Source: Dryomyza anilis (Eukaryota > Arthropoda > Insecta > Diptera > Dryomyzidae). From it: a stretch of DNA of 64,000 nucleotides. Positions 10,994 through 22,665 of this stretch are shown piece by piece. The notes below the pieces were generated by a model. That model was given only the letters and a program-made list of their open reading frames with translations. It searched no databases and was not told the DNA's origin. Both the position numbers and the translations under genes were made by a program. Where the stretch lies: the NCBI GenBank assembly GCA_951804985.1, contig OX638132.1, forward strand, positions 4,135,529-4,199,528. The letters are read 5' to 3'. Numbering within the stretch: position 1 is the stretch's first letter; every line of letters starts with the position of its first letter.

Positions 10994-12690
10994 ATGGCCC
11001 TTACAACCGTGGGTCGGTTTTGACCGCTGAGATGAAGCCGCGCCAGTCGGATCTGCTTTGCGCGCGCTGACGGTAGTTAGAAATACCAAGCGTTGCCAGG
11101 TTGTCCTCAACTTGGTCTTTCCAACGCAGATTTGGACGCCCTCTTCTACGCTGTCCACCTTCGATTTCGATTCAAGCACCTTCTTGGCTGGAGTGTTTTC
11201 ATCCATTCGTTCGACATGACCTAGCCAGCGAAGCCGCTGGATCTTGATGCGCTTGACTATGTCAATGTCGTCGAATAACTCATACAGCTCGTGGTTCATC
11301 CTGATTTGATACTCGCTAGCAAAGCAGATAGGGCCAAAGATTTTACGTAGAATCTTTCGGTGGAGGCCAGCGTCTATGTTTCTGCACCATAAAGTAGGAC
11401 GGGCATGATGAGTGACTTGTAGAGCGTTATTTTTGTCCGGCGAGAGAGGGCTCTGCTTCTCAATTGCCTACTGAGCCCAAAGTAGCACCTGTTGGCAAGA
11501 GTTATTCTCCGTTTGATCTCCAGGCTGACGTCGTTGTTGCTGTTTACGCTGGATCCCAGATAGACGAAGTCCTTCACAATGTCGAACTTGTGGGTGTCAA
11601 AATCAGCTTTTTGTCCAAGACGCACGGACTTTTTTTTGCTTGTTGACACAAGGAACTTCGCCTTGTCCTCGTTCACCGTTAGACCCATTCGACGCGACTC
11701 TTTCTCCAATCTGGAGAATGCTGCGCTGACTGCTCGTATGCTCCTGCCAATGATATCAATATCGTTTCCATATGCGAGCAGCATGACACTTTTGGTGAGG
11801 ATAGTGCCGCTTTGACGGAGTTCGGCAGCTCGAACTATTTTCTCCATCAATAAGTTAAAAAAGTCGCACGATAGGGAGTCACCCTGTCTGAAACCTCGTT
11901 CGGTATGAAATGGCTCGGAGAGGTCTTTTCCTATTCTCACTGAGCAACGTGTGTTGCTCAGGGTCATCCTGCAAAGCCTTATAAGTTTCGCAGGTATACC
12001 GAACTCAGACATTGCGGCGTATAATCGTTCCCTTATAGGAGTGTCGAAGGCGGCTTTATAGTCGATTAATAGGTGGTAGGTGTCGATCTGTTTTTCTAGG
12101 GTCTTTTCCTGGATTAGGCGCAATGTGAAAATCTGGTCAATGGTGGACTTTCCAGGTCTGAAGCCGCACTGATAAGGTCCAATCAGTCTGTTGACGATGG
12201 GCTTCAGTCTTTCACACAATACGCTCGATAGAACATTGTATGCGATATTGAGTAGGCTGATCCCACGGTAGTTGGCGCAGATAGTGGGATCCCCTTTCTT
12301 AAGGATTGGGCAGAGTACACTGAGGTTCCAGTCACTTGGCATGCTTTCATCCGACCATATTCTGCTTACGAGCTCGTGCATGCTCTCTATTAGCTCTTCG
12401 CCTCCGGTCTTCAACAATTCAGCAGGCAGGCCATCAGCACCTGCGGCTCTGTTGTTTTTCAGCCGAGCAATGGCTGTTCTGACCTCGTCATGGTCGGGTG
12501 GCGCAATCTCAACGTCGTCATCAAGTACTGGGGTTGCCGGGTTTACTTCTCTATCGGTGGAATTGCGGTCATCATCACCGGTCAGCAGTCTAGAGAAGTG
12601 ATCCCTCCATATTTTCAGTGTGCTCTGGATATCTGTCACTAGATATCCGTTCTCATCTTTACAAGAAGAGGCTCCGGATTTTGAACCTCA
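10994..12690 (-). pseudogene. Reverse transcriptase of RTE-like element, catalytic site lost
   Basis: In frame from CKDENGYLVTD, then IWRDHFSRLL. RT motifs follow in order: NNRAAGADGLPAELLK, CPILKKGD and NYRGISLLN, CGFRPGKSTIDQIF, LLIDYKAAFDTP (first catalytic Asp), and GFRQGDSLSCDFFNLL. The usual YADD box reads YGND, so the first of its two Asps is Asn and the Ala is Gly. A TGG-to-TAG-type nonsense follows LLYGAE-T at 11374-11376. After it a C-terminal segment (MNHELYELFDDIDIVKR, RLRWLGHVERM) continues and degrades near 11130. RT activity cannot be expected. Confidence 0.8.
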
Positions 12691-12717
12691 CACTCACGTC
12701 TTTCTGCCTCGCTTTTT

Positions 12718-13928
12718 TTACGCCTGAAAAGACGTCTCTCTTCCCTCCTCTTCTCTTTCTATCGCTCCTTCGCAGCTCGCGTAGCTACTGACTGCAGGGT
12801 GGATTTGTACGCAGCGTCTTTCTCTGCAGTGGTCATACCACTGATTCCTCAGGGGGCGTTGGAATCCAAGCACCTCTTCGGCAGCCGTACGCATAGAGCA
12901 GGAGATATAATTCCACTGCGCGCTTATATCATCGAGAGGAGGAGTGCTTTGTCTAAGCAGGTGTGAGAGTCGAGTGGAAAAGGCTTGCGTTGTCTGTTGT
13001 GATTGCAGCTTTCCGACGTCTAGCTTTCTCTGCGTTTGGTTCCGTACGTTCTTCGCAGCGCTTAATCGTGTGCGGACCTTGGCTGCTACAAGGTAATGAT
13101 CCGAGTCCATATTGGCACCTCGGATAGTGCGTACGTCCATCACGCTCGAAGCGTGCCTTCCGTCAATCACAACGTGATCAATTTGATTTCGAGTTTTTTG
13201 ATCGGGCGACAACCATGTGGCCTTGTGGATATCGAAATGTTCGAATCTAGTGCTACTAACTACCATGTTTCGTCCTGCGGCGAAGTCGATTAGCCTCGTT
13301 CCGTTATCGGAAGTGTTGGCATGGAGGTTAAATTTTCCGATTGTGGGACAATAGATGGCTTCTCTGCCCACCTTGGCGTTAAAATCGCCTAGCACGATTT
13401 TGATATCGTGGCGGGGGCAGCGCTCGTATGAGTGTCTAGACGCTCGTAGAAGCGCTCTTTTGTCTCGTCATCTTTCTCGTTCGTCGGAGCGTGTGCACAA
13501 ATTAGGCTGATATGGAAATATTTAGCCTTGATGCGGATTGTTGCCAGCCTTTCGTCCACGGGCGTGAACCTAGAGACAAGGTGGCGGAGTCTCTTGCCGA
13601 CCACAAATCCACATCCAAATTCGTGTCTCTCCGCATGGCAGCTGTAGTAGATATCACAGGACGCTTGTTTCGAACAGCCCTGTCCCGTCCATCGCATCTC
13701 CTGGATAGCGGTGATGTCAGCCTTATATTTTTCGAGGACATCTGCCAGCTGGATAGAGGCACCTTCCCTATAAAGGGTCCGGACATTCCAGGTGCATATC
13801 CGTAAATCATGGTCCTTAAAACGTTTGCGTGGGTCGTCATCGTTGTAATCGATCGTTATCCGAGGCTTCTTTTTTGTTTTCATTGGGCGCATAGGTTTTT
13901 TCCGTGGTGGAACCCAAACCCAACGCAC
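12718..13928 (-). pseudogene. APE-type endonuclease domain of RTE-like element
   Basis: The frame begins MRWVWVPPRKK and enters the endonuclease at DLRICTWNVRTLYREG (catalytic Asn). It continues through ITAIQEMRWTG (metal-binding Glu), CGFVV, and then, after a one-base frameshift near 13425, VLGDFNAKVGREA (Asp and Asn), NQIDHVVIDGRH and DSDHYLVAAKV (the catalytic SDH). All expected endonuclease motifs are present across the two frames. It would nick target DNA for target-primed reverse transcription. A second break lies between about 12690 and 12720 before the RT part. Confidence 0.8.
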
Positions 13929-14171
13929 GAACCCTCAATCTGAGGGAAATGCTCGCCACTCACTTTAGCCGACTTCTACACCGGGTGGTGTAGATTGCGT
14001 TTCCAGGGACTTCCACGAGGAGGACTTCCACCGAAGTGGAGGTGTCACCATTTGTCAATTTGCCAATTCTGGTGACCAGTGAGTTGACTTGAGACGACAC
14101 CGATTCCCAGTATTAGTTTCAATAAAATCGCTGTACCCACACACGTATTATTTGAGATCCCTGAGGATACT

Positions 14172-17100
14172 ATAAAATACTATTTTATGTAGTTAATTTT
14201 TGCTATTAACTAAAAATATTTAGTGGCAAAATAAAATTAATAAAACAAATAACTAATGCAATATTCATTAGTCATAAGTGTGTTTTACTTAATCACACAA
14301 ATATATATTAATATTTATCTTCTGCAAATAAATTATAAAATGCAAGCCCAGAATTATGCAATACAACATATATTGTATGTCAAAAATACGTCAAAATAAT
14401 AATAAATAATTAAATCATTTTTAATATTAAATATTAAACTCAATATTTGATTATAGCCACAAGGACACTTGCAGTCATATTTGTCGTCGTCAACATTTGC
14501 ACTAGTCTGAGTGAAGTGATAGCGCCTAAAGCTATGCTTCGACTTTGGTTGCGCTGTAATATGTGTGTAAAATCTAAGGGATTGGTGGTGGCGCCAACCC
14601 AATGACAACAAACGAACGGCAACATTTTCTAATAAACTCTGCACATCACGTATTAATGTGATGTGTGTGTTGTGTGTTATTTGTATCTTCATTTTGCCTG
14701 CTGGCTGGCATTTTGATGTTTATTTTTGTTTTTTCCCCCACAAACACACACACAACCCTTCCCCCCTGAATGCTACCATTTCAAGATATATGTTGCCTCA
14801 TAATAGCGAAGCAACATGCGTGCAACGTTGCCACATCGTTGGCACTTTGTTGGCGAACACATGTGCGCTGCTGTTGGGTAACAGAGGTGCTGAAATATAT
14901 GAGCGCATTAGATGTATTGCATACTTTGCAGCGTAATACGTACAAAATAACAAAAAAAAACTATGTTATAACGCAAAAGTATTGCATAGTTTCTGGCGCA
15001 ACGCGCAGTATACAGCATTATTGCAATGAACAGCAACTGTGATTCATATGCCTTGTGCAATTTTAATCTATTTTATAAAGGAATAAAAACAAAAACACCT
15101 AAAAGTATGCAACAAAAATGTACAAACAGCAACAAGTGCAAAAATTAATAATTAAATGTGCTTTAAAGTTAAATAACTTTTTTTTAATAATATTAACTTT
15201 GCAAACTGTTAACTACAGAATTTGTTTTAATTATTGCAAATTGTAAATTATTTTAAGCAAGTCTAAAAGTATGCAATAAAAACTATTATTGCAAATTATA
15301 AATTATTTTAAGCAAGTCTAAAAGTATGCAATAAGAACAATAAGTACTACAAAATTCGTAATATTAACAATATCAAGTCTACTAAACGAGAAAATACATT
15401 TTCGACGGACAACCCATACAATTCGCAGGTGTTGATTCTGACTTTATACTCACATTTGTTTTTCTTTCTATAACGTATCGTTTTAATGTAGATTGAAGTC
15501 AACTTTTTAGTTTTATGTGATAAGGGGTTTACTAAGCTTATCCTATTGAACTTTATTGTATTTTTGCTTTTAATTTGCATTTTTAAGCTAATAATATAAG
15601 ACAAAGTCTACTTGGATAAAATTGACACAAATGCATTTGGTCAATGTAGATTACAAAAAAAGCAAATGATTTGTTCTATGGGTTTTACAAAATATACCGT
15701 TCTTACAATATAAAGAGACTTCTAAATCATTTCAGTTTAATTTAAGAAGATATTGAAGCAAATAACTAAGAATAGAGGTAAAAGAATTTTACGCGACAGG
15801 AATAAAACAGTACGAATATCACTATCTTAGGATATATAATATATAATTCAATGATATAGAAAGATATCAGCAAAAAGGTACATACGCCCAAAAAGTGACT
15901 AGTTTCGACTTAACCGCAGCTTATTTAAGTTTGAAGTTGTGTCGCATTTGTATTTGTTTCGTGGAAACTAAATAATGTGGATCATTACTACCTATGGAAC
16001 ATTGTTAGTTCATGAATCAATGTATCCAACAAAATTAATATTTTCGTAATTTATTTTTTTTGGAAATGTTCTTCGTTTTTTTTAAAATGAAAAAAATTAT
16101 TAAAAAAAAAATTAAAATTAAAAAAAAAATTAAAATTAAAAAAAAAAAACAATTAAAAAGAAAATAAAAAAATTAAAAAAATTATTAAAAAAATAGTCTT
16201 AAAATAGTTCAAGTTTAGATACGATTATGTGGTGATTTCAATGGAGTTTAGCTGACTATTCTTTGTAATATTCCATTTTTACATTGTCAATTAAAAGAAA
16301 AATTGCATTTAAATTTTTCTGGAATACTGGTTTGGTAAAGAGCTATAATTGTTTACGCTCAGAAATTGTCGAAATGGCATAAAATGTGTAGATTTCGCAA
16401 AATTACGTAATAGGAAAAAAACTGTGTATGTAGATGTAGACAAAATCCGCAGCTGCGAATTATATGAACAAATTCGTTTAGTCTACAAAAAAAATCATAG
16501 AGTATATAAAAAAATGTACAAAATTATAAATTAATCTAACCCATTTTAATTTCTAAATGCATTGCATACTTTTAAACAAAACAGTAAAACCAAATGAAAA
16601 AAAAATGTTGCCTACTTTGAGACAACAGAAAAAGCATAGTATATCCCCTGGCGCAATTTTATTACATGACAAGACACTTTATTAAAGCAACAACGCATTA
16701 CTCATCGAAACGTTGCATAATTTTTGGCGTCTCATATTAAATTTTAATAATACATTCGCTGCTACTACTACTCGCAGCACTGTCGCCGTCACGCTGGCGC
16801 GTTGAGTTTCACGCTCATGCTCAACTATTAATCACTTGAATGCTTATCAGGCAGCAATGCGCTGTTTTACGAGCAACATGAAACGCGGCAACAGCAACAA
16901 CATTTATTCCCCTGCCATATGGTCGTCGTTGCTGTCATGATAAGGCAGACGCGCGTTTTTCGTACAACCCTTCATACTAAAGCCACCTAAAAGTATGCAA
17001 CACTCAACAAGATATCAACAGTTTGCCAAAGTGTTGCTCTGTCCTAAAGCTCTCTGCTCTGTGTGTGTGTATGTGTGTGGTTGGATTGGTGTAAAGATAT

Positions 17101-18011
17101 GTGTATGTGTCGTCGATGTCATCATCGTCACTGTGACGCCTGAGCAACACAGTTTTTCTTTTGCTGTCTTCTTTCAACACTTGATGCTGCTGTTGCTGGT
17201 TGTTGCCATAGTTTCTGCTGTTGCCACATTGTTGCTGTTGCTTGTGGCAACTTTCAATTTTTTTTATTTTTTTTTTTCTGAACAATTTTCGCACAGCTTT
17301 TAGGCGTCAACGCTGACGAGGATGCTGAAGTGTGTTTTAATTCGGTTGCAACTTTCTTACGCAACGCTGATAAAAGAAGAAAAAGTGAAATACAAAACGT
17401 ACAGCGTAGGAAGTAGCAAAGCAGAGAATTTTCCTTTCCTGGTTACCACAAATTTTCGCCATATTGAATTTTAAAAGCAATTTACAAGTAATACAATCGC
17501 TCAACATCAAAAATGGACGACGATGTTGCCAGAGCAGTGCTGTTGGCTGTTGACGGGTGACAGTTGTTGCTGTCATTGTTGTTGCCGCATGTGTCGACAT
17601 CTCAAGTGTTGGTTGGAATCGTGTGGTTATGGTGATGAAATTAATTTATTTTTTATTTTTCCATCTCAAGTGTGCCTTTTCTTTGGCGCGCTTAATAAAG
17701 CAACATATTTCCATAACTTGCGGCATAATTTAAAATTTAAACTTCTTGTAATTTGAAATATATTTCTATTTTATTAAAAAATATTAAAGAATTTTTTTTA
17801 GAAATATAGACAAATTTAAATAAATGTTATAATATAAATTATGCATAAGTTTAGGCAGTACATTTATTTTGTTGCATACTTTCAGGAACTTTGGAATTCA
17901 ACGACTTTTTATTATAATAGTTTAAATCATAATTTAAATTATTAACAGTAGGAATTAACTGAAGAATTTATAAATTTAGTTTACAAATAATTGATTGAAT
18001 TTGTCAAAATA
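14172..18011. other. Non-coding sequence with recurrent TTGCATACTTTTAGG-type motif
   Basis: No supported exon. The stretch holds the clearest copies of a dispersed motif, CCTAAAAGTATGCAACA or its complement: 15098-15114, 15262-15278, 15317-15332, about 16560, 16985-17001 and about 17868. Variants continuing into GGCGC lie near 14983 and 16715. A 54-bp direct duplication covers 15231-15333. GC-richer patches (14460-15050, 16740-17650) carry CAG/CTG-type opa runs and GTGTGT tracts, typical of fly intronic or intergenic DNA. ORFs there are low complexity. Confidence 0.4.
15376..16487. repeat. Palindromic repeat family P, copy 1
   Basis: The arms 15376-15486 and 16395-16487 pair in opposite orientation. 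The left arm reads CTACTAAACGA, ACAATTCGCAGGTG, CTTTCTATAACGTATCG. The complement of the right arm reads GACTAAACGAA, ATAATTCGCAGCTG, TTCCTATTACGTAATT. The same arm sequence occurs in both orientations at 54630-54800 and 55540-55700, and as a half copy at about 61670-61735. It looks like a non-autonomous foldback or MITE family with no coding capacity. Confidence 0.5.
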
Positions 18012-18013
18012 TA

Positions 18014-18250
18014 CACTCAGAAAAAATCTTTAATACACTCACACAAATCCTATTAAATTTAATCAATAGGACAGTTATTGATTCAATAGTATACAAAACA
18101 AAAATATTTTCATATAAACACAAAAACAATTTAATAGAATTTAATAGTATTTTGTAGTATTTAATGCGATTTCCTTATAATTTATACTATTGAGTAATTT
18201 TAATAGTAAAAAAGAAATGTATTGATTATATAGTGTTTTTTTTCTGAGTG
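18014..18250. mobile_element. TA-flanked MITE, family Q, copy 1
   Basis: Terminal inverted repeats CACTCAGAAAAAA and TTTTTTTTCTGAGTG are flanked on both sides by TA. This fits a Tc1/mariner-type target duplication. The interior contains TCAATAGGACA, ATTGATTCAATAGTATAC and an inverted counterpart. Related copies are at 53995-54200 and 55252-55460, with fragments at 18253-18415 and 55730-55840. There is no coding capacity. Confidence 0.65.
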
Positions 18251-18252
18251 TA

Positions 18253-18480
18253 GCATACAGTAAATTTTATATAAATTTTTATATAAATTCTAAAATAATT
18301 TTATAGTACTTTGTAGAATTTAATGGTATTAAATGATTAAAAAATTGGTATTTTATTTTAATAGTAAAAAAAAAAACTGTTAATTTTATAGTATTTTTTC
18401 TAATTGTGGTATTTTTTCATTTTTTTACTAAAAAAAAGAAAACTTCATGTTACAGTTATGCATTACAAGATGTCTTCTAT
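18253..18480. repeat. Degraded fragment of MITE family Q
   Basis: Words shared with the adjacent MITE (TAGTACTTTGTAGAATTTAATGG, TTTTAATAGTAAAAAA, TATAGTATTTTTTCT) occur in the same order but without intact ends. Probably an older copy that the intact one inserted beside. Confidence 0.4.
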
Positions 18481-18535
18481 AGTGTCTCAATAAATGTGTA
18501 AAAAAAATTAAATTCTATGGGGAGTTTATTCTATT

Positions 18536-19015
18536 TCTCAAAATCCGGAGCCGATATTGGGATGAATTGTATTTTTATTTTTGACGACATTGATAGTGAT
18601 CAGAAATAAGTTACAGAGAATGAAGCATATTGCCTGTAGTGCTTGGAATAAATTTACATAGAAATACACAAATGTTTGAAATTAGAATAAAAATGTTAGC
18701 TTTTGCCAAGTTATATCTCAAAATCCAGAGACGATATTGGGATGAAATTTTATTTTTATTTTTGACAACATTTATAGTGATCAGAAATAAGTTACAGAGA
18801 ATGAATCATATTGCTTGTAGTGCTTGGAATGAATTTATAAAGAAATACACAAATGCTTGAAATAAGAATAAAAATTGAAGTTTTTGCCATGTTATTCTCA
18901 AAATCCGGTAACCGACATCGGAATGAATTTTATTTTTATTTTTGACTAAATTGATAATTAACAAAAATAAGTTAGACCGAAAGTAGAATATCGCTTTTAT
19001 TGATATCAAATTATT
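18536..19015. repeat. 180-bp tandem repeat, about 2.7 copies
   Basis: Copies begin at 18536, 18716 and 18896, exactly 180 bp apart, each with TCTCAAAATCCGGAG or a close variant followed by ATATTGGGATGAA. Each contains GATCAGAAATAAGTTACAGAGAATGAA. Because 180 is a multiple of 3, a 76-codon frame runs through the array without implying a gene. The monomer length is in the nucleosomal satellite range. Confidence 0.8.
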
Positions 19016-19109
19016 AACATGACATAATATTCCTTAAAATGGAACTTTTGAAGTGGGATTAATGGAATTAATGGAATTGTGATTTTTTTTTCTATGGCTA
19101 TTATATTAT

Positions 19110-19690
19110 TTAATTTTTATTTATTTATATATTCATTTATTCATTTATACATTTATACATTTATTCATTTATTCATTTATTCATTTATTCATTAATTAAT
19201 TTATTCATTTATTCATTTATTCATTTATTCATTTATTCATTTATTCATTTATTCATTTATTCATTTATTCATTTATTCATTTATTCATTTATTCATTTAT
19301 TCATTTACTCATTTATTCATTTATTCATTTATTCATTTATTCATTTATTCATTTATTCATTTATTCATTTATTCATTTATTCATTTATTCATTTATTCAT
19401 TTATTCATTTATTCATTTATTCATTTATTCATTTATTTATTTATTCATTTATTCATTCATTCATTTATTCATTTATTCATTTATTCATTTATTCATTTAT
19501 TCATTTATTCATTTATTCATTTATTCATTTATTCATTTATTCATTTATTCATTTATTCATTTATTCATTTATTCATTTATTCATTTATTCATTTATTCAT
19601 TTATTCATTTATTCATTTATTCATTTATTCATTTATTCATTTATTCATTAATTCATTTATTCATTTATTCATTTATTCATTTATTCATTT
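19110..19690. repeat. (ATTTATTC)n microsatellite
   Basis: About seventy near-perfect 8-bp units TTCATTTA with few interruptions (near 19190, 19310, 19430-19455 and 19648). Confidence 0.95.
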
Positions 19691-19872
19691 ATTTTTATTT
19701 ATTTATTTTTATTTATTTTTATTTATAATTATTTTTATTTATTTTTATTTATTTTTATTTATTTTTATTTATTTTTATTTATTTTTATTTATTTTTATTT
19801 ATTTTTATTTATTTTTATTTATTTTTATTTATTTTTATTTATTTATTTTTATTTATTTTTATTTATTTATTT

Positions 19873-19929
<57 letters not shown>

Positions 19930-20125
19930 TTTATTTATTTTTATTTATTTTTATTTATTTTTATTTATTTTTATTTATTTTTATTTATTTTTATTTATTT
20001 TTATTTATTTTTATTATTTTTATTTATTTTTATTTATTTTTATTTATTTTTATTTATTTTTATTTATTTTTATTTATTTTTATTTATTCTTATTCATTTT
20101 TATTTATTTTTATTTATTTTTACTG
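19691..20125. repeat. (ATTTATTTTT)n decamer microsatellite
   Basis: Continues from the previous array but changes to a 10-bp unit, with an ATTT-only stretch at about 19868-19928. Together the two arrays make about 1 kb of almost pure pyrimidine/A strand asymmetry. Confidence 0.95.
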
Positions 20126-20249
20126 CTAAAAAATGTTAAAAAAAAAAATCATCTAAAAATATTCTAAAAAAATATCAAAATTTTCGAGTTTCGAGGACAG
20201 TACATGTCAAAAAATTTCTCGTTTTATTAAGTAGTGTTGTTATTAATTA

Positions 20250-21403
20250 CAGAGTTCGGATTTGCACGCACGCCCGCGCCCGCGCTCTTAAGTAAATGAG
20301 AAGCAAATTTGTTTACGCATACTCTGCACTCGGGCACCACATTTTTTTTACAACACATCCCGTCGCAACGAGTGATGCTTTGCACAATTCTCGGTACCTG
20401 CCCTCGTGCGGGCTACGAAACTAAAAACTGCAGCCGCGCAGACGTGGAATGAGAAAATAGAGAAACATATCGCGCAAGTGCTATGGTATTTATTTCGCGG
20501 GGCAACTCCGTGCAACAGCGAAAACCGACTGCCCCGGGCAGCACGCGGGGCAGTTTTTCACAGCCAGTTAATTTTTTCTTGTATGACATTCTTATGTGGC
20601 GCAAGAGTACGGCACTGTTATAATATACTGCGCAATGTTTTAATAATTTTTAAATAAAACTATCGTTAATACAGAAAAGTTTGGCAATACTCAAATACAC
20701 TTTTAATCGAAGTTTTAATTTGGTTTATAAAAATTGTATAATTTAGTACTAGTTTTTCAGTGCATGTTTAAATTTAGTGTACATTTTTACAAATGAGGAT
20801 ATACATTTTTTTTCGAAGCCTATCATGTAGCTTTATTATTAAAATAGATTTTTGCACATAATAATTTTGTATTTGAATAAAAATGTTGATTAAGATTTCA
20901 TGTTAAATTTATTTTTCTGTTCAACGAACAATTAAAAGATACAATTTTTATAAATCAAAATAAAACTGCGATTAAAAGTGTATTTGAGTATTGCCAAACT
21001 TGTATGTATTATCAATAGTTTTATATAAAAATTATTAAAACATTGCGCAGTCTAGTAAAACAGTGCCAATAAAATTTACTGGCTGTGAAAAATGCGCGTG
21101 CTGCCAAGGGCAGTCTGTTTTCGCTGTTGCACGGAGTTGCCCCGCAAAATAAATACCATAGCACTTGCGCGATATGCTTCTCTATTTTCTCATTCCACGT
21201 CTGCGCGGGCTGCAGTTTTTAGTTTCGTAGCCCGCACGAGGGCAGGTACCGAGAATAATGCAAAGCATCACTCGTTGCGACGGGATGTGTTGTAAAAAAA
21301 ATGTGATGCCCGAGTGCAGTGTCTGCGTAAAACAAATTTGCTCGTTAGTGTATGAAGAAAGGGGCATGTGCGGGCGCACGCACACGGGCATTTCCGATCT
21401 CTG
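20250..21403. mobile_element. 1154-bp palindromic DNA transposon with 7-bp target duplication
   Basis: Left end CAGAGTTCGGATTTGC and right end GCA TTTCCGATCTCTG are inverted. Both are flanked by TTAATTA (20243-20249 and 21404-21410). The two arms remain complementary across nearly the whole element: the ACATCCCGTCGCAACGAGTG, GGTACCTGCCCTCGTGCGGG and CTGCCCCGGGCAGCACG blocks of the left arm reappear inverted on the right. The arms continue through ACATTGCGCAGT to about 20735/20935, leaving a loop near 200 bp. Arms are GC-rich against an AT-rich background. ORFs of 60-83 codons on both strands mirror each other and encode no domain I recognise. The superfamily is unknown. Confidence 0.75.
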
Positions 21404-22660
21404 TTAATTATTAGTTTCAAACAATTTGTTTTTTTGATTACTACAAAAATATGCCTCACATTGAGGAACTGATGTACGTAAAAACTATTGTAAGACTTAT
21501 TTGTTTCATTTTTTTTTTTTATTTAGTACAATTTGGGTGTTAAATTTGGATATTCTTTTATTCATTTTGGGAGTAGTTTTATTGGGGAATATTTCATATT
21601 TCGTAGAGCCAAATTTTAAAAAAGTAAAATAATAAAAAATAAATAAAAAAAATAAAAGAAAATAAAAAAAAATACCATAAAAAAGTAAAAAAAAAATAAA
21701 AAAAATAAAAAATAATAAAAAAAAGAAATACAAATAATAACAAAAAATTAATAAAAAAACAAAAAAAAATTAAACAAAAAAAAAGTTCAAATTGTCAACA
21801 AAAATGATGTCGTTCAAAATTATGCTAGGTTACGTCATATTGCCATCCGTCTTTGCTGGTTTTTTCAAAAACCATCATTACAGTCTTTAGAGCTTCGTAT
21901 TATACATTACCCCTCACACTTTACCCTAACCATCAGCCCTACAATTACCCTTCCTTATCGCAATCATTTCCATTCCACCACGGTTTTAGCACTTTGCATG
22001 TTACTTTTATGCTGTCGGTAATCATTAAGATTTTCTGCTCCAGCAGAGCTCCCTTTGCATAATTTGCCTTAATCACTTTTAGACTTTAGCCTATTTCTTT
22101 TTATTTATCTACGTCATTTGAAGCATTAGATTCGCGCTTAGACAATGAAATAGAGAAAAAAAAAGAAGTAAAAACTGTCGCTTCGCACGCCTAAAACTTG
22201 GCCATGAAATATGCGATACTAAACGCGGCAGCGCACACAGCCCGTCCGTCAAACAATTGATAATTATTATAATGTTAATGTTGTTTAAGTTTTGCCTTGT
22301 TGTTCAGTTCAACACTTGAGCCAAACTTAGCTGGTTATTAATTTTATGACCCGGTTGGTCGGTCGCCGCCGCGTGCGCACTCATCAGTCACCGACCATTT
22401 AAGCCGATTATAGATAAACATGTTAACTTGTTGACATAATTGTGTGCAGAAGGTGTGGTGCGATGATGTTGATGTCGACAGTTGGGACGAAATGGATCTA
22501 AAGGGTGCGGACGGGCGCCAAAATGGCATCAGTGACAAAATGTTTTCAAAGAAAGGCAACAAAAGTTTTACAAACTAAATGGATATATGAAAAATTATAA
22601 TAAAATCAAACAAATATATATCCAAGTCCAATTTTAAACCATTATTTACTTTAAATGTAG
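21404..22660. other. Non-coding, with A-rich tract
   Basis: Bases 21505-21790 are nearly pure A/T (AAAATAAAA runs). 21790-22560 is of mixed composition with no exon or RNA that I can support. 22340-22560 is GC-richer (CGGTCGCCGCCGCGTGCGC), but its 72-codon minus frame has no recognisable domain. Confidence 0.4.
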
Positions 22661-22665
22661 CGTCG

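Larger units (their letters stand above)
10981..14102 (-). mobile_element. Near full-length RTE-like non-LTR retrotransposon
   Basis: A minus-strand element of about 3.1 kb, flanked by a perfect 13-bp target duplication ATTCCCAGTATTA (10968-10980 and 14103-14115). Its 3' end is a (TAAG)3 tail (10981-10992 on plus) rather than poly(A). It encodes an APE-type endonuclease followed by reverse transcriptase, with no separate ORF1 and no RNase H that I can see. Size, domain content and simple-repeat tail fit the RTE clade. Several frameshifts and nonsense changes make it inactive. The intact duplication and long readable frames suggest it is younger than the host LTR element. Confidence 0.85.
8635..14171 (+). 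mobile_element. Decayed Ty3/gypsy-type LTR retrotransposon with nested insertion
   Basis: Seen directly: a 60-bp 5' LTR remnant (8635-8694) whose start TGAAGCAGTT and end TATGAGTTCCCTGAGGA match the start and end of the 3' LTR (10666-10980 plus 14116-14171); a TGGCGCCCAAC primer-binding site at 8696-8706 just inside it (the tRNA-Lys type used by gypsy relatives); and a purine tract AGAAGGGGAGAA (10654-10665) abutting the 3' LTR. Between them lie a broken gag, a GACGTC-rich minisatellite and only a scrap of pol. The 5' LTR lost about 300 bp internally. The 3' LTR is split by a non-LTR element. The element is dead. Confidence 0.8.
10666..14171 (+). repeat. 3' LTR, split by a non-LTR insertion
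   Basis: LTR sequence is 10666-10980 and 14116-14171, about 370 bp once the insert and one target duplication are removed. It carries a TATA box (TATAAAA, 10859-10865) and, after the insertion, an AATAAA signal (14121-14126). The right end TTTGAGATCCCTGAGGA matches the 5' remnant. The exact terminal base and the element's own target duplication are ambiguous because both flanks are AT-rich. Confidence 0.7.
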
